A stretch of 64,000 bases of DNA from Microbacterium sp. SL75 (GTDB lineage: Bacteria > Actinomycetota > Actinomycetes > Actinomycetales > Microbacteriaceae): assembly GCF_026625865.1 (NCBI RefSeq), contig NZ_CP113067.1, positions 372,001-436,000 on the forward strand. Direction: 5' to 3'. This document shows positions 8,424 to 17,401 of this stretch, piece by piece. Below the pieces are notes generated by a model. The model searched no databases, had not been told where the DNA came from, and saw only the letters and a list, made by a program, of their open reading frames with translations. Numbering within the stretch: the stretch's first letter is position 1; the number at the start of each line of letters is the position of its first letter. Made by a program: the position numbers and the translations under genes.

Positions 8424-9676
8424 GCACCGGCGTGAAGCGCCTGTGGCCCTTCACCCTGCGGGGCACGGGGGCCGTCCTCCTCGCCGTCGCCGGGTTCGTG
8501 ATCGCGCAGCGCGCCGGCATCCCGGAACTGCTGTACTTCGCCACCCTGCTCGTGGCTCTGCTGGCGGTGTCGGCGATCGCGCTGCTGCTGACGCGCGGCA
8601 CGGGGTCGGTCTCACGTGTGGTGACGCCCGAGACCCCCGAGGTCGGAGGTCCGGCGACCGTCGTGGTGCGGACGACGCTCTCCAGCGCCCTCCCCACCGG
8701 TCCCGGACGATGGAGCGACACGCTTCCGGCGGGACTCACCGGCCATGCCCGGGGGACCTCGGCACCCATCGCCTCGACGCTCTCGGGTGCAGCGGGCACG
8801 GTCGAGGTGCGCTACGACGTGGTCGGCGCTTCGCGCGGCATCCACTCGATCGGTCCTCTCGAAGTGACGACCACCGATCCCTTCGGCCTGGTGCGCCGTC
8901 GCATCGCCCTCGGCCGGGCGACCTCCGTGACGGTGGCCCCGGCGATCGTCGATCTGGCTCCGCTCCCCTCGGCGTCGGGTGAGGCGGGCGGCACGCGCCA
9001 GACCGCGGCCCTGCAGCTGGGACAGGGGGCCGACAACCTCGTCGCCCGTCCCTACGCGCCGGGCGATTCGATGCGTCGCATCCACTGGCGGGCCACCGCC
9101 CACCGCGACACGCTGATGGTGCGCCAGGAGGAGCAGGAGTCCTCGCCGGCCGCCACCGTGGTGATCGACCGCGCGCTCTCGCGGTGGTCGCCGCTGGCCG
9201 CCCACGCTCCCGGCAGCGACCCCGCTTTCGAGACGGCGGTGACCGCGTGCGTCTCGGCCATCGCCCACCTCGTGCACGAGGGGTACACCGTCGACGTCGT
9301 CGACAGCGACGGCACTCTTCTCACCGACCCGGTCGAAGGCGGCGACGACGTCGAGGCGCGAGCGGCCGCCGCGGGTTTCGCGAGCCTGAGGGCGCGCGCC
9401 GACGACGCGTCCCACCGCGTGGTGCCGGTGACCGTCTCGGCTCTGCTGGGTCCCGTCGTCGTCATCACGGGGAACCTGCAGCCCGAGGACCACGCGGCCC
9501 TCGGGGCGGTCGGCACGCACTCGGCCCTTCCCGTACTGATCGTGGTGGCCGAGCACGCGCAGCTCGATGCCGTGCGGACCGCCGGCTGGCGCGCGGCGCA
9601 CCTGCGCCCGGGGGCGGACGTGGCCCTCGCCTGGGACGACGCGATGGAACAGGGGTACGCCCGTGTCGGTCGCTGA
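8420..9676 (+). CDS. DUF58 domain-containing membrane protein
   Basis: 418 residues. Two membrane helices near the N-terminus (about 10-55), a beta-rich middle region, then the DUF58 signature with YAPGDSMRRIHWRATAHRD around residue 215, followed by a von-Willebrand-like alpha/beta region. It starts with GTG inside the stop of the MoxR gene (GTGA). Family role is poorly defined; conserved MoxR/DUF58/transglutaminase trios are linked to cell-envelope functions. Confidence 0.92.
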   Translation: MSTGVKRLWPFTLRGTGAVLLAVAGFVIAQRAGIPELLYFATLLVALLAVSAIALLLTRGTGSVSRVVTPETPEVGGPATVVVRTTLSSALPTGPGRWSDTLPAGLTGHARGTSAPIASTLSGAAGTVEVRYDVVGASRGIHSIGPLEVTTTDPFGLVRRRIALGRATSVTVAPAIVDLAPLPSASGEAGGTRQTAALQLGQGADNLVARPYAPGDSMRRIHWRATAHRDTLMVRQEEQESSPAATVVIDRALSRWSPLAAHAPGSDPAFETAVTACVSAIAHLVHEGYTVDVVDSDGTLLTDPVEGGDDVEARAAAAGFASLRARADDASHRVVPVTVSALLGPVVVITGNLQPEDHAALGAVGTHSALPVLIVVAEHAQLDAVRTAGWRAAHLRPGADVALAWDDAMEQGYARVGR

Positions 9677-11981
9677 TCTCACCGTGCTGCGCACTCCCCG
9701 CCGTCGCCGCGACGCGACCCTGCTGACCATCGGTCTGTGCGCCGCGATCGCCGCCGCGATGCTGCCGGTCTTCTCGGTCATCGCCCCGGGCGCCTGGGTC
9801 GCGGGGGCCGTTCTCGTCGCCGGAGGCTCACTCGGCGCGGGACTGATCGTCCGTCTGTCGCGGCTGCCCGCCCTGGTGGCGAGCATCGCGGAGGTGGTCG
9901 TGTGGATCGTGCTGCTCACGGCGATCTTCGGCCGCTCCACGGCCCTGTTCGGTGTCATCCCCACCCCCTCGACCTTCACCTCGGTACCCGGGCTCGTCGC
10001 CCAGGCCTCGGCGGAGATCCGCGACGGCGTCGCCCCCGTCCCGCCGGATGAGGGCTTGGCGTTCCTCTTGATCGCCGCGATCGGCGCGCTCGCCATCGTC
10101 CTCGACCACGTCGTCCTGACCGCCCGGATGCCGTTGCTCGCCGGAGTGGGCCTGGTCGCTGTCTCGCTCATCCCGACGATCGCGATCCCCTCCGACGTCG
10201 ATGTCGCGAGCTTCGTGCTGCTGGCGGCTGCTCTGCTCTTCCTGCTGCGGGTCGACACACGGGCACGTGCCGCGGCGTCCGCACGCCGCGACGATCGCGC
10301 TCGCCCCGCGCAGGGCCGCCGTCTCTTCGGGGTATCGGCCACCGCCCTGGGGGTCGCGGCCGTGGCTGTGATCGTCGCCGTGGTCGCGACCCCCCTGCTC
10401 CCGCAGCCGGGCCTGCGGTTCGCCAGCGGCGGCACGGGCGGCCTGGGTACGACGATCAACCCCAACCTCGAGCTCGGCAACGATCTGCGGCAACCGCGCG
10501 ACGTCGAGGTGCTGAAGGTGCGCACGACGGGTCCGACGGCGCCGTACCTGCGCGCGGTCACCCTGTCGCGCTTCGACGGTGCCGTCTGGCAGCCCGACAG
10601 CTTCGACACCGTCCCGCTGCCCTCGGACGGCGCGGTGTTCGACCGCGTGGGCGTCGACGGCGACGTCGCCCTGGCCGATTGGACGACCACGCTCACCGTC
10701 GACCAGCTCGACAGCCCCTGGCTGCCGGTGCCGTACCCGGCCTCGACGGTGACGGGCCTGAACGGCGACTGGCTGGGCATGCCGCAGAACCGCACGGTGG
10801 TGACCCGCGCCGGATCCACACGCGAGCAGGTCTACGAGGTGCAGGCGAGCGTCCCCCGCCCGACCCTCGAGCAGATCCGTTCCAAGACCGTCGGCGGAAC
10901 GGACCTCGACCCCGCGCTGACCGCGCTCCCCGCCGACGTGCCCGCCGTCATCGGCGACACCGCCCGTGAGGTCACCGCGAACGCGCAGACGCCCTACGAC
11001 AAGCTCGTGACCCTGCAGAACTGGTTCCGCGGCAGCCAGTTCCGCTACTCGCTCGACGCCCCCGTCGATTCCGGGTTCGACGGAGCGGGCCTCGACGCCG
11101 TGGCGCAGTTCCTGCAGGTGCGCGCCGGGTACTGCGTGCACTACGCCTCGGCCTTCGCCGTCATGGCCCGCACCCTCGGCATCCCGGCGCGCATCGTCAT
11201 CGGCTATCTTCCGGGCACCGCCTCGAGCATCCCTCAGCAGGGCGGCACCGAGTACTCCGTCAGCTCCAGCCAGCTGCACTCCTGGCCCGAGGTGTACTTC
11301 GAGGGCATCGGGTGGATCCCGTTCGAGCCGACGAACAGCCTCGGCGTGCCCACGAACTTCGCCTCGGGCTCCACCGGGAACAACACGACCACCCCCGACA
11401 CCCCGAGCCAGGATGCCGAGACCCCGGCCGATCAGCCCTCGTCGGCGCCGTCGGAGGCCGCCGAGAACGACCCCGGGGCGCAGAGCACCGGCGGCGGTTC
11501 GGTGACCGCGCGTCAGAGCACGGCGTGGGTCGCCCCGGTCCTCGGGATCCTCGTGCTGCTGGTGCTCGCCGGGATCCCGGCCGTCGCCCGGATCGTGCGG
11601 CGTCGCCGACGCCTCGCCGCCGCGCGCGCGGGCGACCCGGTGGCCGCGTGGACGGCGATGCTCGAGGAGGCGGTGGATCTCGGCATCCCGGTCTCGTCTG
11701 CGCTGTCTCCGCGCGCCTTCGCGGTACTGCTCGTCGAGGAGCATGGCGCACCGTCCGACGACGTCGGTCTTCTCCGCGAGGCCGTCGAACGGGTGAGCTA
11801 CGCGGGCGACAGCCTTGACCCCGCTCGGGGACCCGGTCTCGTCGCCGCCGTCACGGGCGTGCGTGCGGCTCTCGATGAGAGAACTGCACCGCTGCGCCGG
11901 TTCCTCGCGCGGGCGTACCCTCGCTCGCTCGTCGTTCGGCCCGGCGCCGAAGCGATCCAGCGAGAGACCACCGCCGTCTGA
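9663..11981 (+). CDS. transglutaminase-like membrane protein (TgpA/DUF4129 architecture)
   Basis: 772 residues. About six membrane helices in the first 230 residues, a large extracytoplasmic part with a transglutaminase-core fold, another helix near 625 and a cytoplasmic C-terminal DUF4129-like tail. The catalytic Cys is in GYCVHYAS (about residue 491) and the His in LHSWPEV (about 539); the third position reads FEPT, a Glu where many relatives have Asp. The GTG at 9663 overlaps the preceding gene by 14 nt, so it is translationally coupled. A Ser/Thr/Pro-rich linker precedes the last helix. Confidence 0.92.
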   Translation: MSVADLTVLRTPRRRRDATLLTIGLCAAIAAAMLPVFSVIAPGAWVAGAVLVAGGSLGAGLIVRLSRLPALVASIAEVVVWIVLLTAIFGRSTALFGVIPTPSTFTSVPGLVAQASAEIRDGVAPVPPDEGLAFLLIAAIGALAIVLDHVVLTARMPLLAGVGLVAVSLIPTIAIPSDVDVASFVLLAAALLFLLRVDTRARAAASARRDDRARPAQGRRLFGVSATALGVAAVAVIVAVVATPLLPQPGLRFASGGTGGLGTTINPNLELGNDLRQPRDVEVLKVRTTGPTAPYLRAVTLSRFDGAVWQPDSFDTVPLPSDGAVFDRVGVDGDVALADWTTTLTVDQLDSPWLPVPYPASTVTGLNGDWLGMPQNRTVVTRAGSTREQVYEVQASVPRPTLEQIRSKTVGGTDLDPALTALPADVPAVIGDTAREVTANAQTPYDKLVTLQNWFRGSQFRYSLDAPVDSGFDGAGLDAVAQFLQVRAGYCVHYASAFAVMARTLGIPARIVIGYLPGTASSIPQQGGTEYSVSSSQLHSWPEVYFEGIGWIPFEPTNSLGVPTNFASGSTGNNTTTPDTPSQDAETPADQPSSAPSEAAENDPGAQSTGGGSVTARQSTAWVAPVLGILVLLVLAGIPAVARIVRRRRRLAAARAGDPVAAWTAMLEEAVDLGIPVSSALSPRAFAVLLVEEHGAPSDDVGLLREAVERVSYAGDSLDPARGPGLVAAVTGVRAALDERTAPLRRFLARAYPRSLVVRPGAEAIQRETTAV

Positions 11982-12067
11982 CGAGTCACTGCCGGCCGCA
12001 CACGCCTAGACCGCGGACACGGACATCCTCGATCGCCGGTATAGGCACGCCGCGCGAGAATTGCAGT

Positions 12068-13126
12068 ATGCGCCAATTCACGTTCCCGAACGGAGTAACG
12101 GTCGGTTGCTATGCGGACATAGACGTGCACCTTGACGCCATCGCGACACTCCGTGTTGGAGCGGTGCTCGAGTCGGTCGCGCCCTACCTCTCCGGCGAAG
12201 CAGCGCTGATTGTGTTCTCAGAATCCGCGGAAGAAGCCCTCGGCCTCCCACCAGACCCGCTTCGCAGACGAATGAGAGATCGCACGGCGGGAGGTGAAGC
12301 CATGTGGTTTGACACCGCGCCCAACCGCGTCTCGCTATCCATAGAATTTCCGCCGATGGATGACGCCGACGAAGTCGAATCGATGATGAGGCGAAGCGCG
12401 AGCTCGTGGCGAAGCCTCCATTTCGAGTCGGCCACCTTCCGTTCTCACTCGGAAGGCGACGAAATTGAGGTGACGTTCACCCCAGACGTTGGCGTCGAGA
12501 TGCGCGAGCTCGCACGTGATTGCATGCGGGTCATCGCGAGCGTCCGCGGAACGATGCTGTCTGTCGACTCTCCACACGGCGCGATGCAGTCCCTCCTTTC
12601 CCACGCGTGGGAGTCATTCCGGGGAGTACCAGAATCATCATGGCTAGAGGCAAAGGCAAAGCTGTGGGGTGTGGACAGCGCAGCCGGTCAATTCGAACTT
12701 GCCCTCGATGTCGCCAGCTTCGCCAACTCACCGGCGGGCGGCGTCATTGTCGTCGGGTTCACGACAACGCGGGACGAGTTTGATCGTGATGTGATCACTA
12801 ACGTGGACGGCATTCGGAACATCGATGCGGCAGTCCCTCGCGTCGAAGAGATCATCAATCGATACATCACACCTCACCCTCGGGATCTGAGGGTCGAAGT
12901 GATTGAGCGCGGCGATCATCGCGTTCTCGTTGTCTATATCCCCCCACAGCCCGACGAGCACCTCCCCCATTTAGTCCTTGGCGGCACTCTTGCTACCGGG
13001 AAGTATTTCGGAGGCGGGTTCAGCTGGGTTGAGAGACGGGGCACATCGAAACGCTCGGTCTCGCTCGCCGAAGTTCAGCAGCTGCTCCGAACGAACCGCG
13101 CGCCTGGTGCGACCCCACCGAATTGA
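12068..13126 (+). CDS. Schlafen/AlbA_2-type putative nucleic-acid-binding protein
   Basis: 352 residues. The C-terminal half (about 195-345) matches the AlbA_2 (Schlafen-like) pattern: an acidic ExxxLEAK start, then LALDVASFANSPAGGVIVVGF, and a late FSWVERRGTSKRSVSLAE segment. The N-terminal 190 residues are not recognisable to me. Codon use is clearly less GC-rich than in the flanking genes, with AT-ending codons throughout, suggesting horizontal acquisition. It sits beside an antitoxin/Fic pair and a tRNA. AlbA_2 proteins recur in defence and mobile contexts, but a specific role is not supported. A TATAGG box lies about 30 nt upstream. Confidence 0.75.
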   Translation: MRQFTFPNGVTVGCYADIDVHLDAIATLRVGAVLESVAPYLSGEAALIVFSESAEEALGLPPDPLRRRMRDRTAGGEAMWFDTAPNRVSLSIEFPPMDDADEVESMMRRSASSWRSLHFESATFRSHSEGDEIEVTFTPDVGVEMRELARDCMRVIASVRGTMLSVDSPHGAMQSLLSHAWESFRGVPESSWLEAKAKLWGVDSAAGQFELALDVASFANSPAGGVIVVGFTTTRDEFDRDVITNVDGIRNIDAAVPRVEEIINRYITPHPRDLRVEVIERGDHRVLVVYIPPQPDEHLPHLVLGGTLATGKYFGGGFSWVERRGTSKRSVSLAEVQQLLRTNRAPGATPPN

Positions 13127-13197
13127 TCACGAGGTCTGGGGTCCAGTCGAGAGTCAGCCGTCGCTCGTAGACTGTGACGAACGGGACGGGAGTCGAG

Positions 13198-13371
13198 ATG
13201 GAGACCACCGCAGTGCGGGCGAAGAGCGTCGAGGCGGCGATCCACAGCGCCGAGATCGAGGGACTGAGTATCAGCAAGGCGACCCTCACCGACGCCGATG
13301 CGTATGTTGCCGGGAAGATCGACTCGACTGAGCTTGTCGACCGGGTGCGCAGCAGGTATGGCCTCTCCTGA
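13198..13371 (+). CDS. VbhA-like antitoxin of Fic toxin
   Basis: 57 residues. It carries the class I Fic-inhibitory helix motif SAEIEG (Ser17 to Gly22, pattern S-x-x-x-E-G), whose Glu is known to block ATP binding in the Fic active site. The C-terminal half (AYVAGKIDSTELVDRVRSRYG) matches the VbhA domain. I chose ATG 13198 because GGGAG lies 6 nt upstream; a GTG at 13174 sits directly on a TAGACT -10-like box and so is unlikely to be the start. It overlaps the Fic gene by 14 nt. Confidence 0.88.
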   Translation: METTAVRAKSVEAAIHSAEIEGLSISKATLTDADAYVAGKIDSTELVDRVRSRYGLS

Positions 13372-14029
13372 AGTCGTCGATCCGTATCTGATACCGGGAA
13401 CCAACGTCCTGAGGAACCTCCTCGGGCTCACCTCCGCAGCTGATCTCAGCGCCGCCGAGGCAGACCTCTCCTTCGTGAGAGCACTGCAGCTGCTGGATGA
13501 ACCGGTTCCGGCGACAAACGATCTGCGCGAGCTGCAACGGATCCACCTTCACCTCTTCCAGGACATCTACGACTGGGCTGGGCAGGTGAGGACGATCGAC
13601 GTACGGAAGAATGTTCCTGGCGCCGAGTTCTTCCTCCCCGTCGGCTACATTGAGCACGCCGCCAGCATCTGCTTCGCGGCACTCGCCGAGGACAATCATC
13701 TCTCCGGGCTACGCCGCGACGAGTTCGTCGAGCATATTGCCCATCACTACGAGAAAATCAACTACATCCACCCCTTCAGAGAGGGCAACGGACGAGTGCA
13801 GCGCATCTACTGGAATCGCGTCGCACTAGCCGCGGGGTGGCAACTCGACTGGCGCCCCGTCCACGGTGACGAGAACCATCTCGCGGCGCGCGCCGGGTCC
13901 GATCAGCAAGATCTCGGACCCCTCGTTCGCATGTTCGACAAAGTCGTCACGTTGCCGGACGACGAGACGCGCGCGGACTGGTCAGCCGACGAGATCCAAC
14001 GCTTGGCGATACGCCCCGACCTGACCTGA
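13358..14029 (+). CDS. fic: Fic family AMP-transferase toxin
   Basis: 223 residues. The canonical Fic motif HPFREGNGRVQR is complete at 138-149, with the catalytic His, the acidic residue that holds magnesium and the anion-hole GNGR, so the enzyme should be active. Fic proteins transfer AMP (rarely other groups) to target hydroxyls; bacterial class I toxins such as VbhT modify gyrase/topoisomerase IV. The start ATG lies inside the antitoxin gene, giving translational coupling. No DNA-transfer or secretion domain is fused. Base composition is lower in GC than the chromosome around it. Confidence 0.92.
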   Translation: MASPEVVDPYLIPGTNVLRNLLGLTSAADLSAAEADLSFVRALQLLDEPVPATNDLRELQRIHLHLFQDIYDWAGQVRTIDVRKNVPGAEFFLPVGYIEHAASICFAALAEDNHLSGLRRDEFVEHIAHHYEKINYIHPFREGNGRVQRIYWNRVALAAGWQLDWRPVHGDENHLAARAGSDQQDLGPLVRMFDKVVTLPDDETRADWSADEIQRLAIRPDLT

Positions 14030-14071
14030 GATCTCTGGGTAAACCATGTCTTATGAGGGACCCGCATCATG

Positions 14072-14109
14072 CGAGATGAGCCCCACCCCTTAGGGTGAGG
14101 CTCATCTCG
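14072..14109. terminator. bidirectional hairpin between Fic gene and tRNA-Ser
   Basis: A 17-bp stem with one mismatch (CGAGATGAGCC...GGCTCATCTCG) and a CTTA loop. There is no U-tract on either side. It separates the plus-strand Fic gene from the minus-strand tRNA. Confidence 0.7.
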
Positions 14110-14201
14110 TGGCGGAAGTGACAGGATTTGAACCTGCGAGGCGAGTTACCCCGCCTACATGGATTCCAGCCATGCTCCTTAGGCCGCTCGGACACACTTC
14201 C
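14110..14201 (-). tRNA. tRNA-Ser (anticodon GGA)
   Basis: Acceptor GGAAGTG pairs with CACTTCC, discriminator G, and CCA is encoded. The anticodon stem CATGG/CCATG encloses a seven-base loop CTGGAAT, giving anticodon GGA, which reads UCC/UCU serine codons. The long variable arm (GGCGGG...CTCGCC) is typical of class II tRNA-Ser, and the T-arm contains GGTTCAAATCC. Its 3' end faces the accessory genes. Confidence 0.96.
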
Positions 14202-14223
14202 AAGGGACGATCTTACACGTCGC

Positions 14224-14964
14224 TCAGCCCCGCCCGAATCGGCGCCGGGTTCGGACGGTGATCGGGCTGTCCTCCGCCCTCCACGACATCGCGCGCACAC
14301 CGGTGTCGCGCGAAAGCCGGGTGGTCACGGCATCCAGGAACTCGGGCGCGTCTCCCTCGATGAGCAGTTCGGCGTCGAGGATCACGCCCGCCGGCTCCTC
14401 GTCGACGCCGTCGTCTTCGTGGCTCGACATCGCGAGCACGAGGACATCGGGTGACTCCAGCGTGTCGGAGAGCAGCTCGCGCACTTCTTGCTCGCGCTCC
14501 TCGAGCGCGCGCACCGTGAGGACGAATGCCCCGATCGTCTCGGCGTTGGCGTCGGGGGCGCGGTCGACGAGGCGACCGAGCGGGCGGAGGAGGACGTGCA
14601 CGAGGAGCACCAGCGCCGTCATCGTCAGCGCCGGCACCACCAGCCCGCCCGCGGCCAGGCACCCGACGGCCGCCGAGCACCACAGGGTCGCAGCGGTGTT
14701 GAGTCCCTGCACGGACAGGCCCTGCCGGAGGATCACACCACCGCCGAGAAAACCGACTCCCGAGACGACGTAGGCGGCGATCTGCAGCGAGCCCTGGCCC
14801 ACCCCCAGCTCGCTGCCGAAGAGGACGAAAGCGGCAGCTCCCATGGCCACGAGCGCCTGCGTGCGAAGGCCCGCCGTGCGGGAGCGATACTGCCGCTCCA
14901 AACCGATGAGCACGCCGCACCCCGCTGCCAGCAGCAGGCGCAGCACGAAGTCGAGATCAGCCAT
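14224..14964 (-). CDS. MgtC/SapB family membrane protein
   Basis: 246 residues. Four or five N-terminal membrane helices (about 5-150) carry the family signature LIGLERQYRSRTAGLRTQALV near 20-40, followed by a soluble C-terminal ACT-like region of about 90 residues. The family is linked to magnesium limitation and, in pathogens, intracellular survival; the exact activity is unsettled. ATG 14964 is preceded by GAGGGG at 8 nt; a GTG at 14973 is an alternative. It lies just downstream of (and reads away from) no obvious partner and appears monocistronic. Confidence 0.9.
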   Translation of the reverse strand: MADLDFVLRLLLAAGCGVLIGLERQYRSRTAGLRTQALVAMGAAAFVLFGSELGVGQGSLQIAAYVVSGVGFLGGGVILRQGLSVQGLNTAATLWCSAAVGCLAAGGLVVPALTMTALVLLVHVLLRPLGRLVDRAPDANAETIGAFVLTVRALEEREQEVRELLSDTLESPDVLVLAMSSHEDDGVDEEPAGVILDAELLIEGDAPEFLDAVTTRLSRDTGVRAMSWRAEDSPITVRTRRRFGRG

Positions 14965-15016
14965 GCGAAACACCCCTCGCGGCGGGGTCGGAAGCGTCGG
15001 TCATCGGCGCAGTATG

Positions 15017-15943
15017 TCAGAGCACGCTTTTCGGCAACCTGTGCAGCGTCACCGCCCCCACCGCCCGGAACGGGTGCAGCGGGTCGGGCGCCTCGGAGCC
15101 GGTCGGGCCGCCCAGCTCGCTGTGCACGAGCGCGCTCATGACCGCGTAGGCATCCATGCGGTCCCATCCCCGCGCGTCGACGAGCTCGTCGAAGACGTCT
15201 TCGTACCCGCGCCGGATGCTCTCCTGGACCGGGTCTCCGAGGCCGACGAAGATCCACTCCTCGTCGGTCTCGACCCGGGGCGCCCGCAGAGCGGCATCCG
15301 CGATGAGATCGATCGAGACCACGGCGACGCCCGCCGCCTCGATGGCGACGAACGACGACTCGCCGCGGGCCATCACGGCGTGGATGTCACCGATCGACAG
15401 GAGCGCGCCCTCGACCTCGACGGGCAGGTAGACCGTGGCCCCCGGAGCGACGTCGGTGAGATCCATGTTGCCGCCGAGAGCGGTCGTGGGCATCACGGTG
15501 GAGTTGCGCCCCGACGCGGGAGCCGTTCCGATGCACCCGATCATGGGTCGCGCGGGAACCACGTGCCGGTCGGTGAGATGCACGCCCTCGGCGTCGATCG
15601 GGATGCGACGGCTGATGACGCGCTCGGGCATGCGGTGCTGCAGCGCGCCCGCGCCGGGGAGGCTCTGCGACCAGCCGTAGTCGCCGAGGCGGATCTCGTG
15701 CACGTGCACGGCGAGGGCATCGCCCGGCTTGGCGCCCTCGACGTACACGGGCCCGGTCACCGGGTTGATCGGCGCCCGCAGCGCACCGAGATCGCCGTGG
15801 TCGTGGAGCTCGGCGTAGACCGCGTCGTCGGTCTCGAAGGCGATCGTCTCACCGGTCCCGGGCCGTAGGCGCAGCACCGGAGGCACCGATGCGTCGTAGC
15901 CGGGACGACCGTGATCCTTGCCGAGCCAGTGGTCGACGGTCAT
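15017..15943 (-). CDS. acetamidase/formamidase family hydrolase
   Basis: 308 residues of the FmdA/AmdA family, which releases ammonia from short amides. Family landmarks are GDALAVHVHEI near residue 80, the GCIGTAPASG segment near 140, GGNMDLTDV near 155 and GDIHAVMARGE near 185. The start overlaps the stop of the upstream permease gene (ATGA). The operon context (amino-acid permease, aminopeptidase-like hydrolase) suggests the substrate is an amide taken up by that permease; the exact compound is unknown. Confidence 0.9.
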   Translation of the reverse strand: MTVDHWLGKDHGRPGYDASVPPVLRLRPGTGETIAFETDDAVYAELHDHGDLGALRAPINPVTGPVYVEGAKPGDALAVHVHEIRLGDYGWSQSLPGAGALQHRMPERVISRRIPIDAEGVHLTDRHVVPARPMIGCIGTAPASGRNSTVMPTTALGGNMDLTDVAPGATVYLPVEVEGALLSIGDIHAVMARGESSFVAIEAAGVAVVSIDLIADAALRAPRVETDEEWIFVGLGDPVQESIRRGYEDVFDELVDARGWDRMDAYAVMSALVHSELGGPTGSEAPDPLHPFRAVGAVTLHRLPKSVL

Positions 15944-17364
15944 CGAGGGGCGACCTCTCCCCCGCCTTCACCGGCGGTGGACGTGGCGTGCTCGGGCAGA
16001 GGACCGGCGGCTCCCCCGTGCTTGCGGGCGAAGATCAGGTACACGATCCCCCCGACGACGAGCCACAGGATGCCGCCGACCTTGGCGGTCATGTCGGCGT
16101 TGAGCAGCACGTAACCGATGATGAGGAAGCCGACCAGCGGCACGACGAGGTGCAGCAGATAGTTCTTCGACTTCTTCTTGCCGAGGTAGTACGCCGCCAC
16201 CGACACGTGCAGCAGCATGAAGCCGAGCAGGGCGCCGAAGTTCACCAGCGACGAGATCACGGCGATCTGGCCGACGAAGAACAGCACGAGCACCAGCGAG
16301 ATGGCGCTGACCATCAGGATGGCGGCCATCGGAACCTGGCGAGAGGTCACCTTCGACAGGAAGGCGGGGAGGCGCCGGTCACGGCTCATCGAGTACAGCA
16401 GGCGCGAGGTCGCGGCCTGCGCCGCCACCGCGTTGGCAATACCCACCGCGATGACGTTGACCGCGAGGAACGCCGTGGCCCACCCGCTGCCGGCGGCCTT
16501 GGCCACCAGCAGGAAGAACGCGTTGTTGACCTCGTCGTCGCCGAACTCGATGGTGCCGGCGGCCAGGGCGCTCGCGAACCACGTCTGCGCGATGAAGAGC
16601 ACCGCGACCACGAGCAGGGCGATGATCATCGCGCGTCCGCCGGACTTCCGGTCCCCCGTGGACTCCTCGGCCATCGTCGAGATGCCGTCGAAGCCGAGGA
16701 AGCTCAGCACCGCGATCGAGAGGGCGGTGGCGATGAGGGCGGGGTTGACCTTCTCGGCGTCCCAGAGCGGCGCCATCGTGAACTCGGCGCCCGGGATCGT
16801 GCCGGACGAGAGCGCGATCATCGCGATGACGACGAAGATCACCACGAAGGCGAGCTGGATGGCGAGCATGACGCGGTTCGCGATCTTGATGGAGCCGATG
16901 CCGAGGACGTTGATCACCGTGTTGACGACGACGAAGACCACGGCCCAGATCCACTGCGGGACATCGGGGAAGATCCCCGCCATCGACGACGCCGCGAAGA
17001 CGTAGAGCAGGGTCGGCACGAGCAGGTAGTCGAGCAGGATCGCCCACCCGGCGAAGAAGCCCACGGTGGGGTGCAGACCCCGACCGACGTACGAGAACAC
17101 CGAGCCCGCGATCGGGAACGCCTTCGACATCTGCGCGTAGGCGAGGGCGGTGAAGATCATCGCGATGACCCCGGTGAGGTAGACCAGCGGCACCATGCCG
17201 CTCGCGGCGTTGAACACGACGCCGAAGATCGCCCACGGCGCGATGGGCACCATGAAGACGAGACCGTAGACCACGAGGTCGAGGGTGGACATGGAGCGCT
17301 TGAGCTCCTGCTTGTAGCCGAAGGACTCCAGCGACTGCTGGGCCTCGGGGGCGTGATGCGACAT
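15940..17364 (-). CDS. APC family amino acid/amine permease
   Basis: 474 residues with about twelve membrane helices and a hydrophilic tail. The first helix carries APWAIFGVVF, a pattern seen in the APC superfamily, and LGFDGISTMAEES near residue 235 is a strong match for the helix-6 region of these transporters. It is likely a proton-coupled importer of an amino acid, amine or amide. It is the middle gene of an operon with a proline-iminopeptidase-like hydrolase upstream (37-nt gap) and an amidase downstream (4-nt overlap). Confidence 0.92.
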   Translation of the reverse strand: MSHHAPEAQQSLESFGYKQELKRSMSTLDLVVYGLVFMVPIAPWAIFGVVFNAASGMVPLVYLTGVIAMIFTALAYAQMSKAFPIAGSVFSYVGRGLHPTVGFFAGWAILLDYLLVPTLLYVFAASSMAGIFPDVPQWIWAVVFVVVNTVINVLGIGSIKIANRVMLAIQLAFVVIFVVIAMIALSSGTIPGAEFTMAPLWDAEKVNPALIATALSIAVLSFLGFDGISTMAEESTGDRKSGGRAMIIALLVVAVLFIAQTWFASALAAGTIEFGDDEVNNAFFLLVAKAAGSGWATAFLAVNVIAVGIANAVAAQAATSRLLYSMSRDRRLPAFLSKVTSRQVPMAAILMVSAISLVLVLFFVGQIAVISSLVNFGALLGFMLLHVSVAAYYLGKKKSKNYLLHLVVPLVGFLIIGYVLLNADMTAKVGGILWLVVGGIVYLIFARKHGGAAGPLPEHATSTAGEGGGEVAPR

Positions 17365-17401
17365 CGGGTCTCCTGGTTCGGGTGGGGGTCGGGGTGCGTC
17401 G

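Noticed and set aside
12000..12067. Possible att repeat for island integration at tRNA-Ser
   Set aside because: I looked for a copy of the tRNA 3' end (TTCAAATCCTGTCACTTCC or its complement) at the left border of the patch and did not find one; no integrase is present.
13174..13197. GTG start 8 codons upstream for the antitoxin
   Set aside because: It would begin directly at the end of a -10-like box; ATG 13198 has a ribosome site and the correct family length.
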